A DNA stretch of 64,000 nucleotides from Paenalcaligenes sp052103955. Its GTDB lineage: Bacteria > Pseudomonadota > Gammaproteobacteria > Burkholderiales > Burkholderiaceae_B. The notes under the pieces are model-generated. The model saw only the letters and a program-made list of their open reading frames with translations. It ran no database searches and was not told the origin of the DNA. Below, piece by piece: positions 16,465-26,600 of the stretch (position 1 is its first letter; each line of letters opens with the position of its first letter). The stretch spans positions 62,001 to 126,000 of the forward strand of contig JBQELO010000001.1 in the NCBI GenBank assembly GCA_052103955.1, written 5' to 3'. The position numbers and the translations under genes were made by a program.

Positions 16465-17255
16465 ACGATGACTTACTCAAAGCACACCGCACAGGCAAAC
16501 TGATGCTATTTGTTGGTGCGGGGGTATCAGCAAATCTTGGCCTCCCTAATTGGAGTGCGTTGATAGCGCAGATCGCCAAAGAGTTAAACTATGACCCTGA
16601 TATTTTCGCCACATATGGAGATCATTTAGCTCTTGCTGAGTTCTATAAAAAAAAGAAAGGTGGTCTAGGAGCACTCCGTAGTTGGATGGATCGAGAGTGG
16701 CATAATTCCACTACTAACATCAACACATCTGAGATTCACCGACTGATTACAGAAGGCAATTTTTCCCGAATCTATACTACCAACTACGACAGATGGCTAG
16801 AGTATGCTCACGATGCGTTCGGAGTGGAGTATGACAAAATTTCTAGCGTAGCTGACTTAGTATCCGTCACGGAAGGACGACGTCAGATCATTAAGTTTCA
16901 TGGAGACTTTGATGCCGACGACTCACTCATTCTTGATGAGACTAGCTATTATCAAAGACTAAGCTTTGAAACACCTCTAGACATCAAGCTCCGTAGTGAT
17001 GTCTTAGGCAGTTCTGTTCTCTTTATTGGTTACAGTTTAAGCGATCTCAACATTAGGCTTCTGTTCTATCGTTTGACTGAAATGTGGGGGCACTCCTCCT
17101 TAGCAACTGCCAGACCCAAGTCTTACATTTTCACTAACCGCCCAAACCCTGTAGCTCAAGAAGTACTACGACATTGGGGAATTGAAATGCTTGTTTCAGA
17201 TGAAGACAATCCCAAACAAGCACTCACTGATTTTCTTAAAACGTTAGTGGCCTGA
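16461..17255 (+). CDS. komC: SIR2-like NADase effector, KomC candidate
   Basis: 264 residues, a compact SIR2 domain of the kind found in phage-defence effectors: nucleotide loop FVGAGVSANLGLPNW (17-31), catalytic Asn in IYTTNYDRWL (N108), catalytic His in KFHGD (H147), and FIGYSLSDLNIRLL (188-201). Such domains cleave NAD+ and halt the infected cell. No zinc-binding Cys motif is present, which argues against a protein deacetylase. The ATG at 16461 overlaps the HAM1 stop (ATGA), so expression is coupled. Gene order adenosine deaminase - HAM1 - SIR2 matches Kongming. After the stop only ~45 bp separate it from a convergent MFS gene. Confidence 0.8.
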   Translation: MNDDLLKAHRTGKLMLFVGAGVSANLGLPNWSALIAQIAKELNYDPDIFATYGDHLALAEFYKKKKGGLGALRSWMDREWHNSTTNINTSEIHRLITEGNFSRIYTTNYDRWLEYAHDAFGVEYDKISSVADLVSVTEGRRQIIKFHGDFDADDSLILDETSYYQRLSFETPLDIKLRSDVLGSSVLFIGYSLSDLNIRLLFYRLTEMWGHSSLATARPKSYIFTNRPNPVAQEVLRHWGIEMLVSDEDNPKQALTDFLKTLVA

Positions 17256-17301
17256 GAATAAAATTTTCTATTTTCTGCTTGCACTCTAGGGAGACCTTTG
17301 A

Positions 17302-18540
17302 TTAGTTCCAACTATAAGAATAGGTTTCCCTTACCCCTAACGCCGCCACAAAACCTAGCACACTTAACCCCGCAGGCAGCCATAGCGCAGTGATATAGAT
17401 CGATGCGCCTCCGGCTGTGCTTACGGTAATTAACCACCCATACACGGTCTGCACAATGGCCGTCACCAAAAAAACGCCCATATTTACCAATGCAATGGCC
17501 GATCCGGATACGGCGACAGGCACACTTTCTTTAGCTGCCGCAAACGCAACAGTGACTTGGGCGCCACTGGATAAGCCCAGCAGCAAGAAGCACACCAAGC
17601 TAGTGCCAAAACCTATGCTAGGCCCCCATAACAACCACAGCCACGCCACCACATTCAGCAACGATGACACCCAAATAAAATGCTTACGTGTACGCCAACT
17701 GTCTGAAAGCTTGCCCACTAAAGGAGAACATAACCCGTAAGGCACCAAGGCTAAGGTCAACACCCACGATGCTGCTGCCCCCGACAGTCCATACCCATCA
17801 CTGAGCAAATGTGTACCCCATAGCCCCGCGAACGCGTAAAAGGTGCCATTTGTGCCGGAAATCGCCAACAACAACAGCCATAGTTGGCGATTTTTCATCA
17901 CATCCATCCATAGCTCGCGGCGTAATAGATTCTGCCCTGTTTGACCTACAGGCTGTGCTGTATCACGCACAGAGGAAGGCGCTCGCCATCCTATAAAAAT
18001 CAGCACAGCCACAATCAGCGTCAGCCCCCCAAGCACGCTAAAGATGACTCGCCAATCGGTAAGCTCTAGCAAGAAGCGCGCAGGGGCTTCCGACACAATA
18101 GAACCTAAGGTTCCTATTAATAGCGTTACCCCTGTCACCATGCCAAACTGGCTACCATCAAACCATAAGGCATTGCTTTTCATCACCGCCACAAATACCA
18201 ATGACATGCCTAGCCCTACTAATAACGGGCCTAACAAAGCCACGCTGTAGCTTTGCGCCATACTTAACAGCAGCGCACCCACACCCGTCAATAACGTACC
18301 CAGCGCGGCAGGGATACGAATCCCAAAACGATCTACCACCAAACCGGCAGGCACTTGCATCACGGTATATACCCAGAAATGCATAGCAGCTAAGCCCCCT
18401 AACGCAGCGGCTTCTAGCCCTAAGCTTGCGCCTATAGGTGCAGCAAAGGTTGCAGGTGCAAACCTATTAAAAAAACCAATGAAAAAGGCTGTAGCCAACA
18501 AGGCGTAACTGAGCGCCCTAACAGTGTTTTTATTCCGCAT
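17302..18540 (-). CDS. MFS transporter
   Basis: 412 residues from ATG 18540, preceded by GAGGGAGA. An ORF extension to 18567 would add nine residues without a ribosome site. About 12 membrane spans; the loop between helices 2 and 3 carries the MFS motif A remnant PAGLVVDRFGIRIP. The type resembles nitrate/cyanate or hexuronate-like carriers of the UhpC/NarK superfamily, but the substrate cannot be assigned. It is convergent with the SIR2 gene and divergent from the SUKH-like gene. Confidence 0.8.
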   Translation of the reverse strand: MRNKNTVRALSYALLATAFFIGFFNRFAPATFAAPIGASLGLEAAALGGLAAMHFWVYTVMQVPAGLVVDRFGIRIPAALGTLLTGVGALLLSMAQSYSVALLGPLLVGLGMSLVFVAVMKSNALWFDGSQFGMVTGVTLLIGTLGSIVSEAPARFLLELTDWRVIFSVLGGLTLIVAVLIFIGWRAPSSVRDTAQPVGQTGQNLLRRELWMDVMKNRQLWLLLLAISGTNGTFYAFAGLWGTHLLSDGYGLSGAAASWVLTLALVPYGLCSPLVGKLSDSWRTRKHFIWVSSLLNVVAWLWLLWGPSIGFGTSLVCFLLLGLSSGAQVTVAFAAAKESVPVAVSGSAIALVNMGVFLVTAIVQTVYGWLITVSTAGGASIYITALWLPAGLSVLGFVAALGVRETYSYSWN

Positions 18541-18878
18541 TTGTCTCCCTCTTGTTCTGATGCCCACCTAGTCACCATGCAGCATGCCTACACTAGCTCC
18601 TAGCATTTCAGTAGCCATAGCAAAACCTATCGCATGGCGTAAACCGCAGCAATAACAGAAAATAGTAGGGAAGATAAAAGGCAGATGGTGAGCTAACACT
18701 ACAGCACATGTAGCATTACGATGAGGTATAGCGTTGAATCTATAAGTTTCACTATACGCGCCTAGCCCTACCCTATCTACCTCATTTAGCTATGGATTCG
18801 TTTCAAGGGGTAAAGCATCGCGCGCTACTCGCAACCGTATAATCAATGCTTCTTTTATGTATGTGATAACTGCCGCTG
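18541..18878. promoter_or_regulatory. Divergent promoter region, MFS and SUKH-like genes
   Basis: 338 bp without a gene. The rightward SUKH-like gene has a perfect TATAAT at 18838-18843, 35 bp before its ATG, but no good -35 box at the right distance. The leftward MFS promoter is not recognisable. No hairpin or repeat stands out. Confidence 0.35.
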
Positions 18879-19523
18879 ATGTCGTACAACGCCATTCTTA
18901 AAGACTACTTCCACCAACTAAGCGACGGCGACTACAGCCAGACCGCATTGCTATCGCCCATCGAGGTTCAAGAATACAGTGACGAGTTCTCGTTTCATCC
19001 AGCTGTACAGCAGTTGGGTGGGTATGTAGTAGACGAATTGGACACGAGTAACCACCATCTACTGGTTACCACGGGGCCATTGGCGGGTAGTGTGTATTAC
19101 TTGTCGCACGATGATGATTCGCGCGTGGTGTTTGCCTCCGCCAGCGACTTTTTGGCTGCTGTTTTAGAAGCACACGAAACAGAGCAAGAGATTTGCGATC
19201 TGCACCCTGCCCTTAGCCCGTTGGCAAATGACCAAAGTGCGCTAAGCACTCTGATCACAGAGTTATTGGATTCAAGCGATGACGAAGCAGAAGACCTACT
19301 GCCCTCACTATTACCGTCCGCAGACTTAACCGACCTTACTTTGCTGCAACGCCTTGCCACCAGTGATAACTTTTACCTAGGTGAAGCGCTGGCAAACGAG
19401 ATCATCAAACGCCCTTCTGCCCACTTACTACCTATTGCTCAATTGTGCGCCGCGCATACACACAGCCAAGTTTCTGGTGTGGGGGCTGAAGCAGTGCGTA
19501 GCATTCAAGGGAGGAAAGCATGA
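18879..19523 (+). CDS. SUKH/SMI1-like protein, possible immunity or regulatory factor
   Basis: 214 residues, no signal peptide, strongly acidic. The first ~100 residues resemble a SUKH (SMI1/KNR4) domain: PLAGSVYYLSHDDDSRVVFA followed by ASDFLAAV fits the conserved C-terminal part of that fold. Residues ~110-205 are helical, with an LLDSSDDEAEDLL patch, and may be repeats. SUKH proteins often give immunity to polymorphic toxins or act in phage-related loci. The stop overlaps the ATG of a short AbrB-like gene (ATGA), so the two are an operon. There is no clear Shine-Dalgarno. The assignment is by pattern only. Confidence 0.5.
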   Translation: MSYNAILKDYFHQLSDGDYSQTALLSPIEVQEYSDEFSFHPAVQQLGGYVVDELDTSNHHLLVTTGPLAGSVYYLSHDDDSRVVFASASDFLAAVLEAHETEQEICDLHPALSPLANDQSALSTLITELLDSSDDEAEDLLPSLLPSADLTDLTLLQRLATSDNFYLGEALANEIIKRPSAHLLPIAQLCAAHTHSQVSGVGAEAVRSIQGRKA

Positions 19524-19657
19524 CAACCTTAACCGTGACAGCAAAAGGTCAGATCACCCTAAAGCGGGATTTGCTACAGCACATTGGCATTCAACAAGGC
19601 CAGAAAGTTGAAGTCGTAAAGCTGCCTGATAGTGAGTTACGCATTAAGGGCGGGTGA
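19520..19657 (+). CDS. Short AbrB/VapB-like DNA-binding protein, apparently truncated
   Basis: 45 residues: TVTAKGQITLKRDLLQHIGI then GQKVEVVKLPDSELRI, a complete swapped-hairpin AbrB DNA-binding half. Family antitoxins usually run to about 75-85 residues, with a C-terminal arm that binds a PIN-domain toxin; here the frame ends at TGA 19657 just after the hairpin. The frame stays open beyond the TGA to 19930 but does not resemble the expected tail. No VapC toxin follows. The ATG overlaps the SUKH-like stop and has a GGAGGAAAG ribosome site. It may be a solitary regulator or the remnant of a toxin-antitoxin pair. Confidence 0.65.
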   Translation: MTTLTVTAKGQITLKRDLLQHIGIQQGQKVEVVKLPDSELRIKGG

Positions 19658-20163
19658 CAAGTAATAGAAATCGTTGCAGACGCTCCTAAACCAGCAGCAG
19701 TTTCTTTGGGATTGCACACCCGCCCCTACCGACCACCCAGAAACTCGCCTTCAATACCGGCTTCCATTTGCCAGCCTTTACGTGGCGTCCTCGGCATCCT
19801 GCTTGTTTCCTGCCCATTTTGTCCACACGGTCACCAGCTCACCATAGTGAACAACGCCCTCATCAGGTCATCGGCGTTCTATCCGTACAACACCAACACG
19901 TATTTAGCCCCCCTATTTCTACCCTTCTAGCAAACAGCCACAATCAGAACAAATTCCCAGCGAAATGGCCCGCATTGTCGCCCAATGACAAATGTAAACC
20001 TTCGTGAAATTTGATGGTGTTTAGGATATGTCTTAGATTTCAACCACACTTATTTTCAGATCATAGGGTTACGACACAACACAGAGCAGCCCATTCTAAC
20101 CATACGGTAATAAGGCAATACGCCCGTATGTAGCACGTGCCGCTCACTCACACGAGATACCCT
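19658..20163. other. 506-bp region without a supportable gene
   Basis: Two frames of 74-79 codons are open here but have poor composition, no ribosome site and no recognisable motif. The segment lies where the toxin partner of an AbrB-like antitoxin would be expected, so it may be decayed coding DNA. Its right end must carry the promoter of the autotransporter gene; I see no clear boxes. Confidence 0.3.
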
Positions 20164-23100
20164 ATGACACTACGACTAAGCCCCATCATGATGGGGTTGC
20201 TCGCTGCTTTCTTGCCGTCTGTGCCTGCAACGACGTGGGCAGCCGATTACGGCCAAATCATCATCGATGACCCCACCGGCAGCACCACTCACACGCTTAA
20301 CCCCGGTGATACGGTCACCTTTTCCGGCTATGGTGCCGCGATAGATGTTTCTATCGCAGGCAACACCTTACGCGCTGATCAAATTAAAGTGAATGCCAGT
20401 AATCAGGGTGTAGGCGTACGCGCCAAAGCAGGCGGTAAGGTCATACTGTCAAATAGCACGATAAAAACGACAGGCACCAATCAGGGCATGCATGGTTTAC
20501 ATGCCACAGGCAGAGATAGCCTGATTACCGCAACCAATATGGACATCACCACAGGCGGTACCTACTCCCATGGCATTTCTGTGCAAAACAGTGGTCGGGT
20601 TGAACTAGATGGCGGCTCTATCAAAACTGGTGAGCGCTCATACGCGTTTAACGTTGAAGGTGCCAACTCCAGCATTACCGCCAAAAACCTAGAGGTTTCC
20701 ATAGGGGGTAACTTTTCTTATGGCGCCTATGTACAAAATGGCTCGCTAACTCTTGAGAACGTCAACATTAACGGTACAGGCGATGCTAGCGGCCTGAGTC
20801 TTTATGGCTCTACTGCCGTAGCAACGCTCAAAAACACCCACATCACCACCGAAGCCAGCGGTATAGGAATAACCGCCGGACAACTACACATGGATGGCGG
20901 CTCAATCACCTCTTCAACAGGGACTGCGCTTTCCCTCTCTACCAGCGGTAAGGCCTTTTTGCGTAACACCACGCTCTCCTCTACTGGCCGTTATGTCTAT
21001 GGCATCAATATCAACTCTGAAAATGCTGCCGTCACCCTAGACAACGTTATTGTTTCAGCTACAGGCACCACGGCTGGAACCGGTGTGTGGCTACCAGCAG
21101 TAGGCACTTCGTTACAGGCAAAGGATTTCGAGATCCACTCATCTAATATCGCCATTGATAACCGTGCTGGCCATGTCACCTTAGAAAATGGGACTATTAC
21201 CACCCAGAACACCAATGGCTACGGGCTTTACGTATCACGCGAGTACGGCTCCTCAGCCACGATCAAAGCCAAAAATGTGAAAATAGAGACAGCAGGTGCA
21301 GGTGCTGCAGGAGCAATTTCACGTGCATCGGGTGCGAACATTATCTTGGAAGATAGTTCTGTCATCACCCACGGAGAAGGGGCGTATGGCTTATTTGCCA
21401 GTGGCACAAACTCTGCACTCTCCACACGTAACAGCAGCATCACCACGTACGGCGAAAACGCTACTGGCCTTTCCATGAGCAATCGTACCAACATCAACTT
21501 GGATAACACCAAAATTGATGTATCGGGTGCCGACGCACGTGGTATCTGGAGTTACGTCACAGCCGCCACGGTCAGCAATGCTTTTTCACTGACTAATGGC
21601 ACAAGTATTAGCACCCAAGACGGTGCAGGCTTATTACTAACCGGTGGTAACCATGCCATCACTCTAGACAACGCTAGTATTACAGCCCGCACAGGCGGCG
21701 TAGAGGATGACGGCATACTGCTGCACGCTCGTACCCTCTCCATTACCAGTGGTAGTGTAGAAACCATACTAGAAACCGAACAGGTGAAGGTGGATGCCAC
21801 CACGGCCACCTTGACGGGCGATGTGCTGATGGACAGCGGCGTCATCGACATTTCCCTCAAAGACAACTCAGTACTCACTGGTGCATTACGCGAACGCAAT
21901 AATGGTCGCATTAACAGCCTAGCCTTGGATCAGTCCAGCACTTGGAATGTGCGTGGTAGCTCTACTTTAGACTCATTAAACAACGCCGGTGTAGTCGCCT
22001 TTGTATCGCCTGGAGCCAAGGGCGACTTCAAAACCCTAACCGTCAAAGACTACGTGGGTGGCGGCACGCTAGTCATGAACACCAAATTGGGTGATGACAG
22101 CTCACCCACCGACAAACTCATCATTGACGGCGGTACCACCTCGGGCGACACCGCCTTGCGTGTGATCAATGCAGGCGGAGCTGGCGGCCAAACCGTAGAA
22201 GGCATCAAACTGGTAGAAACTATCAACGGCGGCACCACAACCACTGATGCTTTCCACTTAGACAGCGGCTCCACGGGATATAGGTCTAGCACCACCACCG
22301 TTGCCGTAAATGGCTATGACTACAGTTTGATTCGTGGTGGTAACGGCGGTACTGAAGACCACTGGTATTTGACATCCGAGTACACACCGCCAGTAGACCC
22401 AGAACCTCCCGTTGATCCTGAGCCGCCTGTAGATCCAGAACCACCCGTAAAACCTGAACCGCCCGTAGAGCCGCCGATTGAACCACCGGTTATCTCTCCC
22501 CCCGTAGGCCCCGCGTTCAAAAATGTATCGCCCGAAAGCGGTGCCTATATAGGTAACGTACGCGCCACAACACGAATGTTCAGGCACTCCCTGCACGATC
22601 GCGCCGCAATGGCTAGCGACTCTGCGGCCTTAAGCGATGGTCGCAACATGTGGGCACGCGCAGAAAGCCGCCACGACAGCGGCCTACGTATGGCAGAAGG
22701 CAATGTACGCATCAAAACCGATAGCACCATGCTGCAGCTGGGTGGCGAGGTAGTGCGTAGCACATTAGGTACTGATGCAGCGCTGTATGCTGGTGTCATG
22801 GCAGGCTATGGTGATGCACGCACGCATTCAACTTCTACCATGCATGCCCCTGGCTCCGGACAAACCGCCAAAGTACGCTCACGCGGTAAGGTTTCTGGTT
22901 ATTCCCTAGGTGTGTATGGCACGATTTACCAAAATGACAGCACTCGTTTAGGCGCTTACGGTGATGCGTGGCTGCAATATGGACGCTACTCTAATCACAT
23001 CAGTAGTGAACTAGGCTCTGAAAGCTACCGCTCAAACCTATGGTCTGCATCGGTAGAGTCCGGTTATGCATTCATGCCTTTTGCGGCTGACTCGGCACTA

Positions 23101-23499
23101 GGTAGTTTGGTCGTGGAGCCCAATGTACAGGTTATCTATAACCACTATGATGCCAAAGACGCTACCTTAGAAGGCACCAGAATGCGCAGCGGCAAAGACA
23201 ACACCGTGGACACCCGCGTTGGCGTCAGGCTGTACCCACATGCTAAACCCGGTACAGATCAACCTAACCTGCTACCTTTTGTAGAAGCCAACTGGCTATA
23301 CAGTGGTGACGCCGCATCGGTAAAAATGGGCACCAATACCCTTAACACCCTACAGTCGCGTAATGCTCTGGAACTAAAAGTAGGCGTACAAGGACACGTT
23401 AGCCAAAACATCGCTATATCCGCTCACCTGTTTGGTCAAACTGGGAACCATAGCCAACGTGGTTATGGTGGCATGTTGAAGCTGGGGTATAGCTGGTAA
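20164..23499 (+). CDS. Pertactin-like autotransporter (type Va), paralogue 1
   Basis: 1111 residues from ATG 20164; a GTG at 20137 would add nine residues ahead of an otherwise normal signal peptide (MTLRLSP... to TTWA). The passenger (about 27-735) is a right-handed beta-helix of imperfect repeats alternating G, T, N and hydrophobic residues. A PxxPxPPV-type proline linker follows at about 740-785, then a 12-strand beta-barrel ending LKLGYSW. Such proteins cross the outer membrane through their own barrel and act as adhesins or virulence factors. There is no RGD or protease motif that I can see. The region around GDVLMDSG is closely paralogous to the autotransporter at 27331-30507. Confidence 0.9.
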   Translation: MTLRLSPIMMGLLAAFLPSVPATTWAADYGQIIIDDPTGSTTHTLNPGDTVTFSGYGAAIDVSIAGNTLRADQIKVNASNQGVGVRAKAGGKVILSNSTIKTTGTNQGMHGLHATGRDSLITATNMDITTGGTYSHGISVQNSGRVELDGGSIKTGERSYAFNVEGANSSITAKNLEVSIGGNFSYGAYVQNGSLTLENVNINGTGDASGLSLYGSTAVATLKNTHITTEASGIGITAGQLHMDGGSITSSTGTALSLSTSGKAFLRNTTLSSTGRYVYGININSENAAVTLDNVIVSATGTTAGTGVWLPAVGTSLQAKDFEIHSSNIAIDNRAGHVTLENGTITTQNTNGYGLYVSREYGSSATIKAKNVKIETAGAGAAGAISRASGANIILEDSSVITHGEGAYGLFASGTNSALSTRNSSITTYGENATGLSMSNRTNINLDNTKIDVSGADARGIWSYVTAATVSNAFSLTNGTSISTQDGAGLLLTGGNHAITLDNASITARTGGVEDDGILLHARTLSITSGSVETILETEQVKVDATTATLTGDVLMDSGVIDISLKDNSVLTGALRERNNGRINSLALDQSSTWNVRGSSTLDSLNNAGVVAFVSPGAKGDFKTLTVKDYVGGGTLVMNTKLGDDSSPTDKLIIDGGTTSGDTALRVINAGGAGGQTVEGIKLVETINGGTTTTDAFHLDSGSTGYRSSTTTVAVNGYDYSLIRGGNGGTEDHWYLTSEYTPPVDPEPPVDPEPPVDPEPPVKPEPPVEPPIEPPVISPPVGPAFKNVSPESGAYIGNVRATTRMFRHSLHDRAAMASDSAALSDGRNMWARAESRHDSGLRMAEGNVRIKTDSTMLQLGGEVVRSTLGTDAALYAGVMAGYGDARTHSTSTMHAPGSGQTAKVRSRGKVSGYSLGVYGTIYQNDSTRLGAYGDAWLQYGRYSNHISSELGSESYRSNLWSASVESGYAFMPFAADSALGSLVVEPNVQVIYNHYDAKDATLEGTRMRSGKDNTVDTRVGVRLYPHAKPGTDQPNLLPFVEANWLYSGDAASVKMGTNTLNTLQSRNALELKVGVQGHVSQNIAISAHLFGQTGNHSQRGYGGMLKLGYSW
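22387..22512 (+). repeat. Proline-rich linker with short in-frame repeats
   Basis: About 42 codons encode a tandem PPVDPEP-like repeat that degenerates to PPVEP and PPVISPP. It separates passenger from barrel in the first autotransporter. Codon choice varies between copies, so slippage-driven variation is less likely than for a perfect repeat. A comparable PPVVTPP linker is encoded at about 28260-28340 on the minus strand. Confidence 0.8.
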
Positions 23500-23523
23500 A
23501 CCATAACCCCGTAACAGTGATTC

Positions 23524-23564
23524 AAAAAATGGTTAGCTCTTCTTTATGAGCTAACCATTTTTTT
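23524..23564 (+). terminator. Rho-independent terminator of autotransporter 1
   Basis: AATGGTTAGCTC (23528-23539) pairs with GAGCTAACCATT (23548-23559) around an 8-nt loop, followed by a T tract and preceded by an A run. Confidence 0.9.
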
Positions 23565-23593
23565 GTGTCTGAGCTAAGTTGCCATTCCTAAAC

Positions 23594-23626
23594 AACAAAG
23601 CCCTAGCATCTTGCCAGGGCTTTGTT
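23594..23626 (-). terminator. Terminator hairpin of autotransporter 2
   Basis: AACAAAGCCCT (23594-23604) and AGGGCTTTGTT (23616-23626) form a perfect 11-bp stem with an 11-nt loop, 45 bp after the leftward stop at 23671. The downstream tail on the minus strand begins with T residues. Confidence 0.75.
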
Positions 23627-23670
23627 GAGATTACGAGGTAGAAACGCACTACCTATACAGAATCATGGGC

Positions 23671-26600
23671 TTACCAACGATACCCTACTCCTACATTTAT
23701 CACTTTGTCGGTGTAACCCGAGCCTTTCTGTACACCGATGCCACCCCACAACGTGAGATTGTTGGTCACATGCCCATCAAGCCCCAACTTGAGCTCCCCT
23801 CTATTAGCAGGCAGCTTGTCACGCACAGTCACACCATCAAAGGTTATTGCTCGTGAACTAGGACCATGCCACCAGTTCATCTCTAGGTACGGACGCATAC
23901 TACTTTGCGCGCCTTGAGGGATATCAGCATAAACGCGTGCCCCGATACGCGTACTCACCGCACCGGCATTCAACCCCGACACCTTAATGCCTGATTGCTC
24001 GGTGTGATTGTCCGCACGATATTTAGACGCGATTACCTGTATTTGTGGCTGCACCATCACGCGTGTTGCGTTCTGGTCTGTACCCTGCTGATAAAGTGCT
24101 AACCCATAACCTGCTTCGATGGAAGCAGAGTACGCATTGGCATAATAGCGTTCACTCGCCAAACCATCTCCCGAGACTTTGCTACTAAAACGCCCGCCCA
24201 TCAACCACGTATCCACATAAGGGCCAACGCCCACCTCGGTACTGCCAAACCAACTAGCATAAGCACCTACGCTTACGCCATTTAAGGACTGATTCGCTCG
24301 CCCACCCTCTTGCCCGCGAGCCTGTGTTGAACCCGAACTACGGACGATTGCAGTCATCGCCCCTATACGTAGACTACCGTCTCCCACATTCCAGCGAGCT
24401 ATATCACTACCAAAATGCAATAAATAACTATCATTGCGGCTGCGGAAATGACTGCTTTTACGTTTACTGAAGTCACCTTGAACACGCATCCAACTCTGGC
24501 CGCCAAACGTAGAACCATCGCTCACAGTACCTGAAGACTGCCCCTGCCTATCCTGCAAGGTGTGCCACTGCGAACTCATGGCAACAAAACGATTATCGAG
24601 GTATGCCCCCACTTCTGGCCTGTAGCCCCCATCACTGGCTGATACCAAATACCAGTCGTTGGCTTTACCGCCATAGCCACCCTGTTTCAATACATAGTTA
24701 TATGGCCCAACTACCACCATACCTTCGCTAGCACCGTGGCGATAACCATCGGATAGGGGCGATAACACAAACGCATCCGTCGTACTCGTGCCGCCTACAC
24801 TCACTAGGTTAAGGCTCTCGCCCCCACCCGCACCTTGATGGTGCAACACTTGCAGTGCCGTCTGGCCACTAGCATCACCACCTACGTTTAACTGATCGTG
24901 TGCATTACCCTTACCATTCCAGCGGGCAGTCATAATTACCGTGCCACCGTCACCTACGTAATCACCCGACACATTCAACACATTACCGGTAAGAGTCTGC
25001 GCTGAAGAACTCGTCAAATTCACAGTACCCGCGTTGACCAGCCCGGCAATAGTCTGCGTCTGGCCCAGAGTCAACACTGAAGCCCCACTGTGCACATCCA
25101 CAATAGAGTTAGCACTCAATGTATTAGCTGCCCCCGCTTGCAATGTGCCTGACATCACCGTAGTGCGACCACTATAGGTATTCTGACCACTCAAAATGGT
25201 GGTACCGGCGCCGTTTTGATTAATACCCCCCACACCAGAAATAGCTGCTGCAAACGCGTAAGCACCGTCTGTTTGTAGGAAATTAATGGTGCCATTATTC
25301 ACCACAGCATCTAGGCCCACCTCGGCATTACCAGAGACACCACTAGCGGTGTTCCACGTGCCATTATTGGTCAATGTGCTGCCGCCCAGTTCATCAGTCT
25401 GAACTCTGCCCGTCAGCGTGCCGTTATTGGTGTAGTCCATGGGTGCACCACTGGCCAGAACCACCAGATCCGATGCCTGCCCGGACGTGGCTTGTGTACT
25501 CCCATTCGTGGTGATGGTAATAGTTTGATTGTTGCTAGACTGCGCAAAAATCGCCGCCTTCCCACCAGACACATCCCCATCGGCCGTGAGGTTCACACTA
25601 CCCCCACCACCGCCTTGAATATTAATGCCATAGACATTGCCGCTGACGGTACCAGTAGTCGCTACGCTCACGGCTCCTGTACCGAGATTACGAGCTCGTA
25701 TACCGTTAGCGCCTTGAGCCACCACGCTGTTTGCTGTGACATGTAGGTCAGTAGAGTTGCTGCTTTTATTCCATACATCAATACCCGTACCGCCACTTGT
25801 TACCGTACCCGCCACAACCACGTTGGTCGCCCCAGAGCCATTGTTTTCGGCATAAATACCGTTTCTACCCACCGTCACATCAGCAGCATTAACCGTCAAA
25901 CCAGTAGAAGAAGCACCTGCTAACGCATATAAGCCATTACTGGAATCTAATAGTCCTGTTAACGGCCCACTCGCCGAGACGGTTGTCGCACCACCGCCTC
26001 TATTTTCCACATACACCGCATGTACTCCGCCGGATGCGGCCGCGACATCTACCGTCACTCCACCCGTAGACGCCGATCCGGCCAATGCAAATACCCCATT
26101 ACCCGTAGCGCCTCCGGTAGCCACCCCACTCACCGTCACACTGGTCTGGCCTGTGCCATTATTACGTACAAAAACACCTGTGTTATTACCCGTAACATCC
26201 TGTGCGGATACCGTCATATCCGCTGCCCCAGTCTGATTCTGTGCGTAGATCCCAGTGCCTACTGTCGCACTCACCTTACCTGTAGCCGTAATAGATGTAG
26301 AGCCTGAACCACCGTTATTCACGATAATGCCAGCATTCGCTCCCGTGATATCACCATTGGTTTGTACAGTCACAGAGCCCGCAACACCGCCCACATCACC
26401 GGTAGACGTCACAGAAAGACCATTTCTTCCTGTAGTGGTGAGCGTGGCGGCATCCTGATCAATATAGCTAATGGCACCCTTGCCTTGAATAGCTAGCGCA
26501 TTGCCTGTAGTGGCATCAACACTAAAACCTGGTTGGGTAGTAACGGCGGCATTATCATCTCGGATGGTCACTCCTGTCACAGTAGCTCCGGAACAGCTAT

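Noticed and set aside
14864..17255. RADAR or Thoeris as the identity of the defence cassette
   Set aside because: RADAR needs the RdrA ATPase, which is absent. Thoeris pairs a SIR2-domain effector with a TIR protein, and no TIR gene is present. The HAM1 partner points to Kongming.
19706..20007. Two frames after the AbrB-like gene as a possible toxin
   Set aside because: Neither frame shows PIN, MazF or other toxin motifs, and composition looks non-coding.
22387..22512. Proline-codon repeat as a CRISPR-like or phase-variable array
   Set aside because: The repeat is in frame, imperfect and encodes a linker; there are no spacers.
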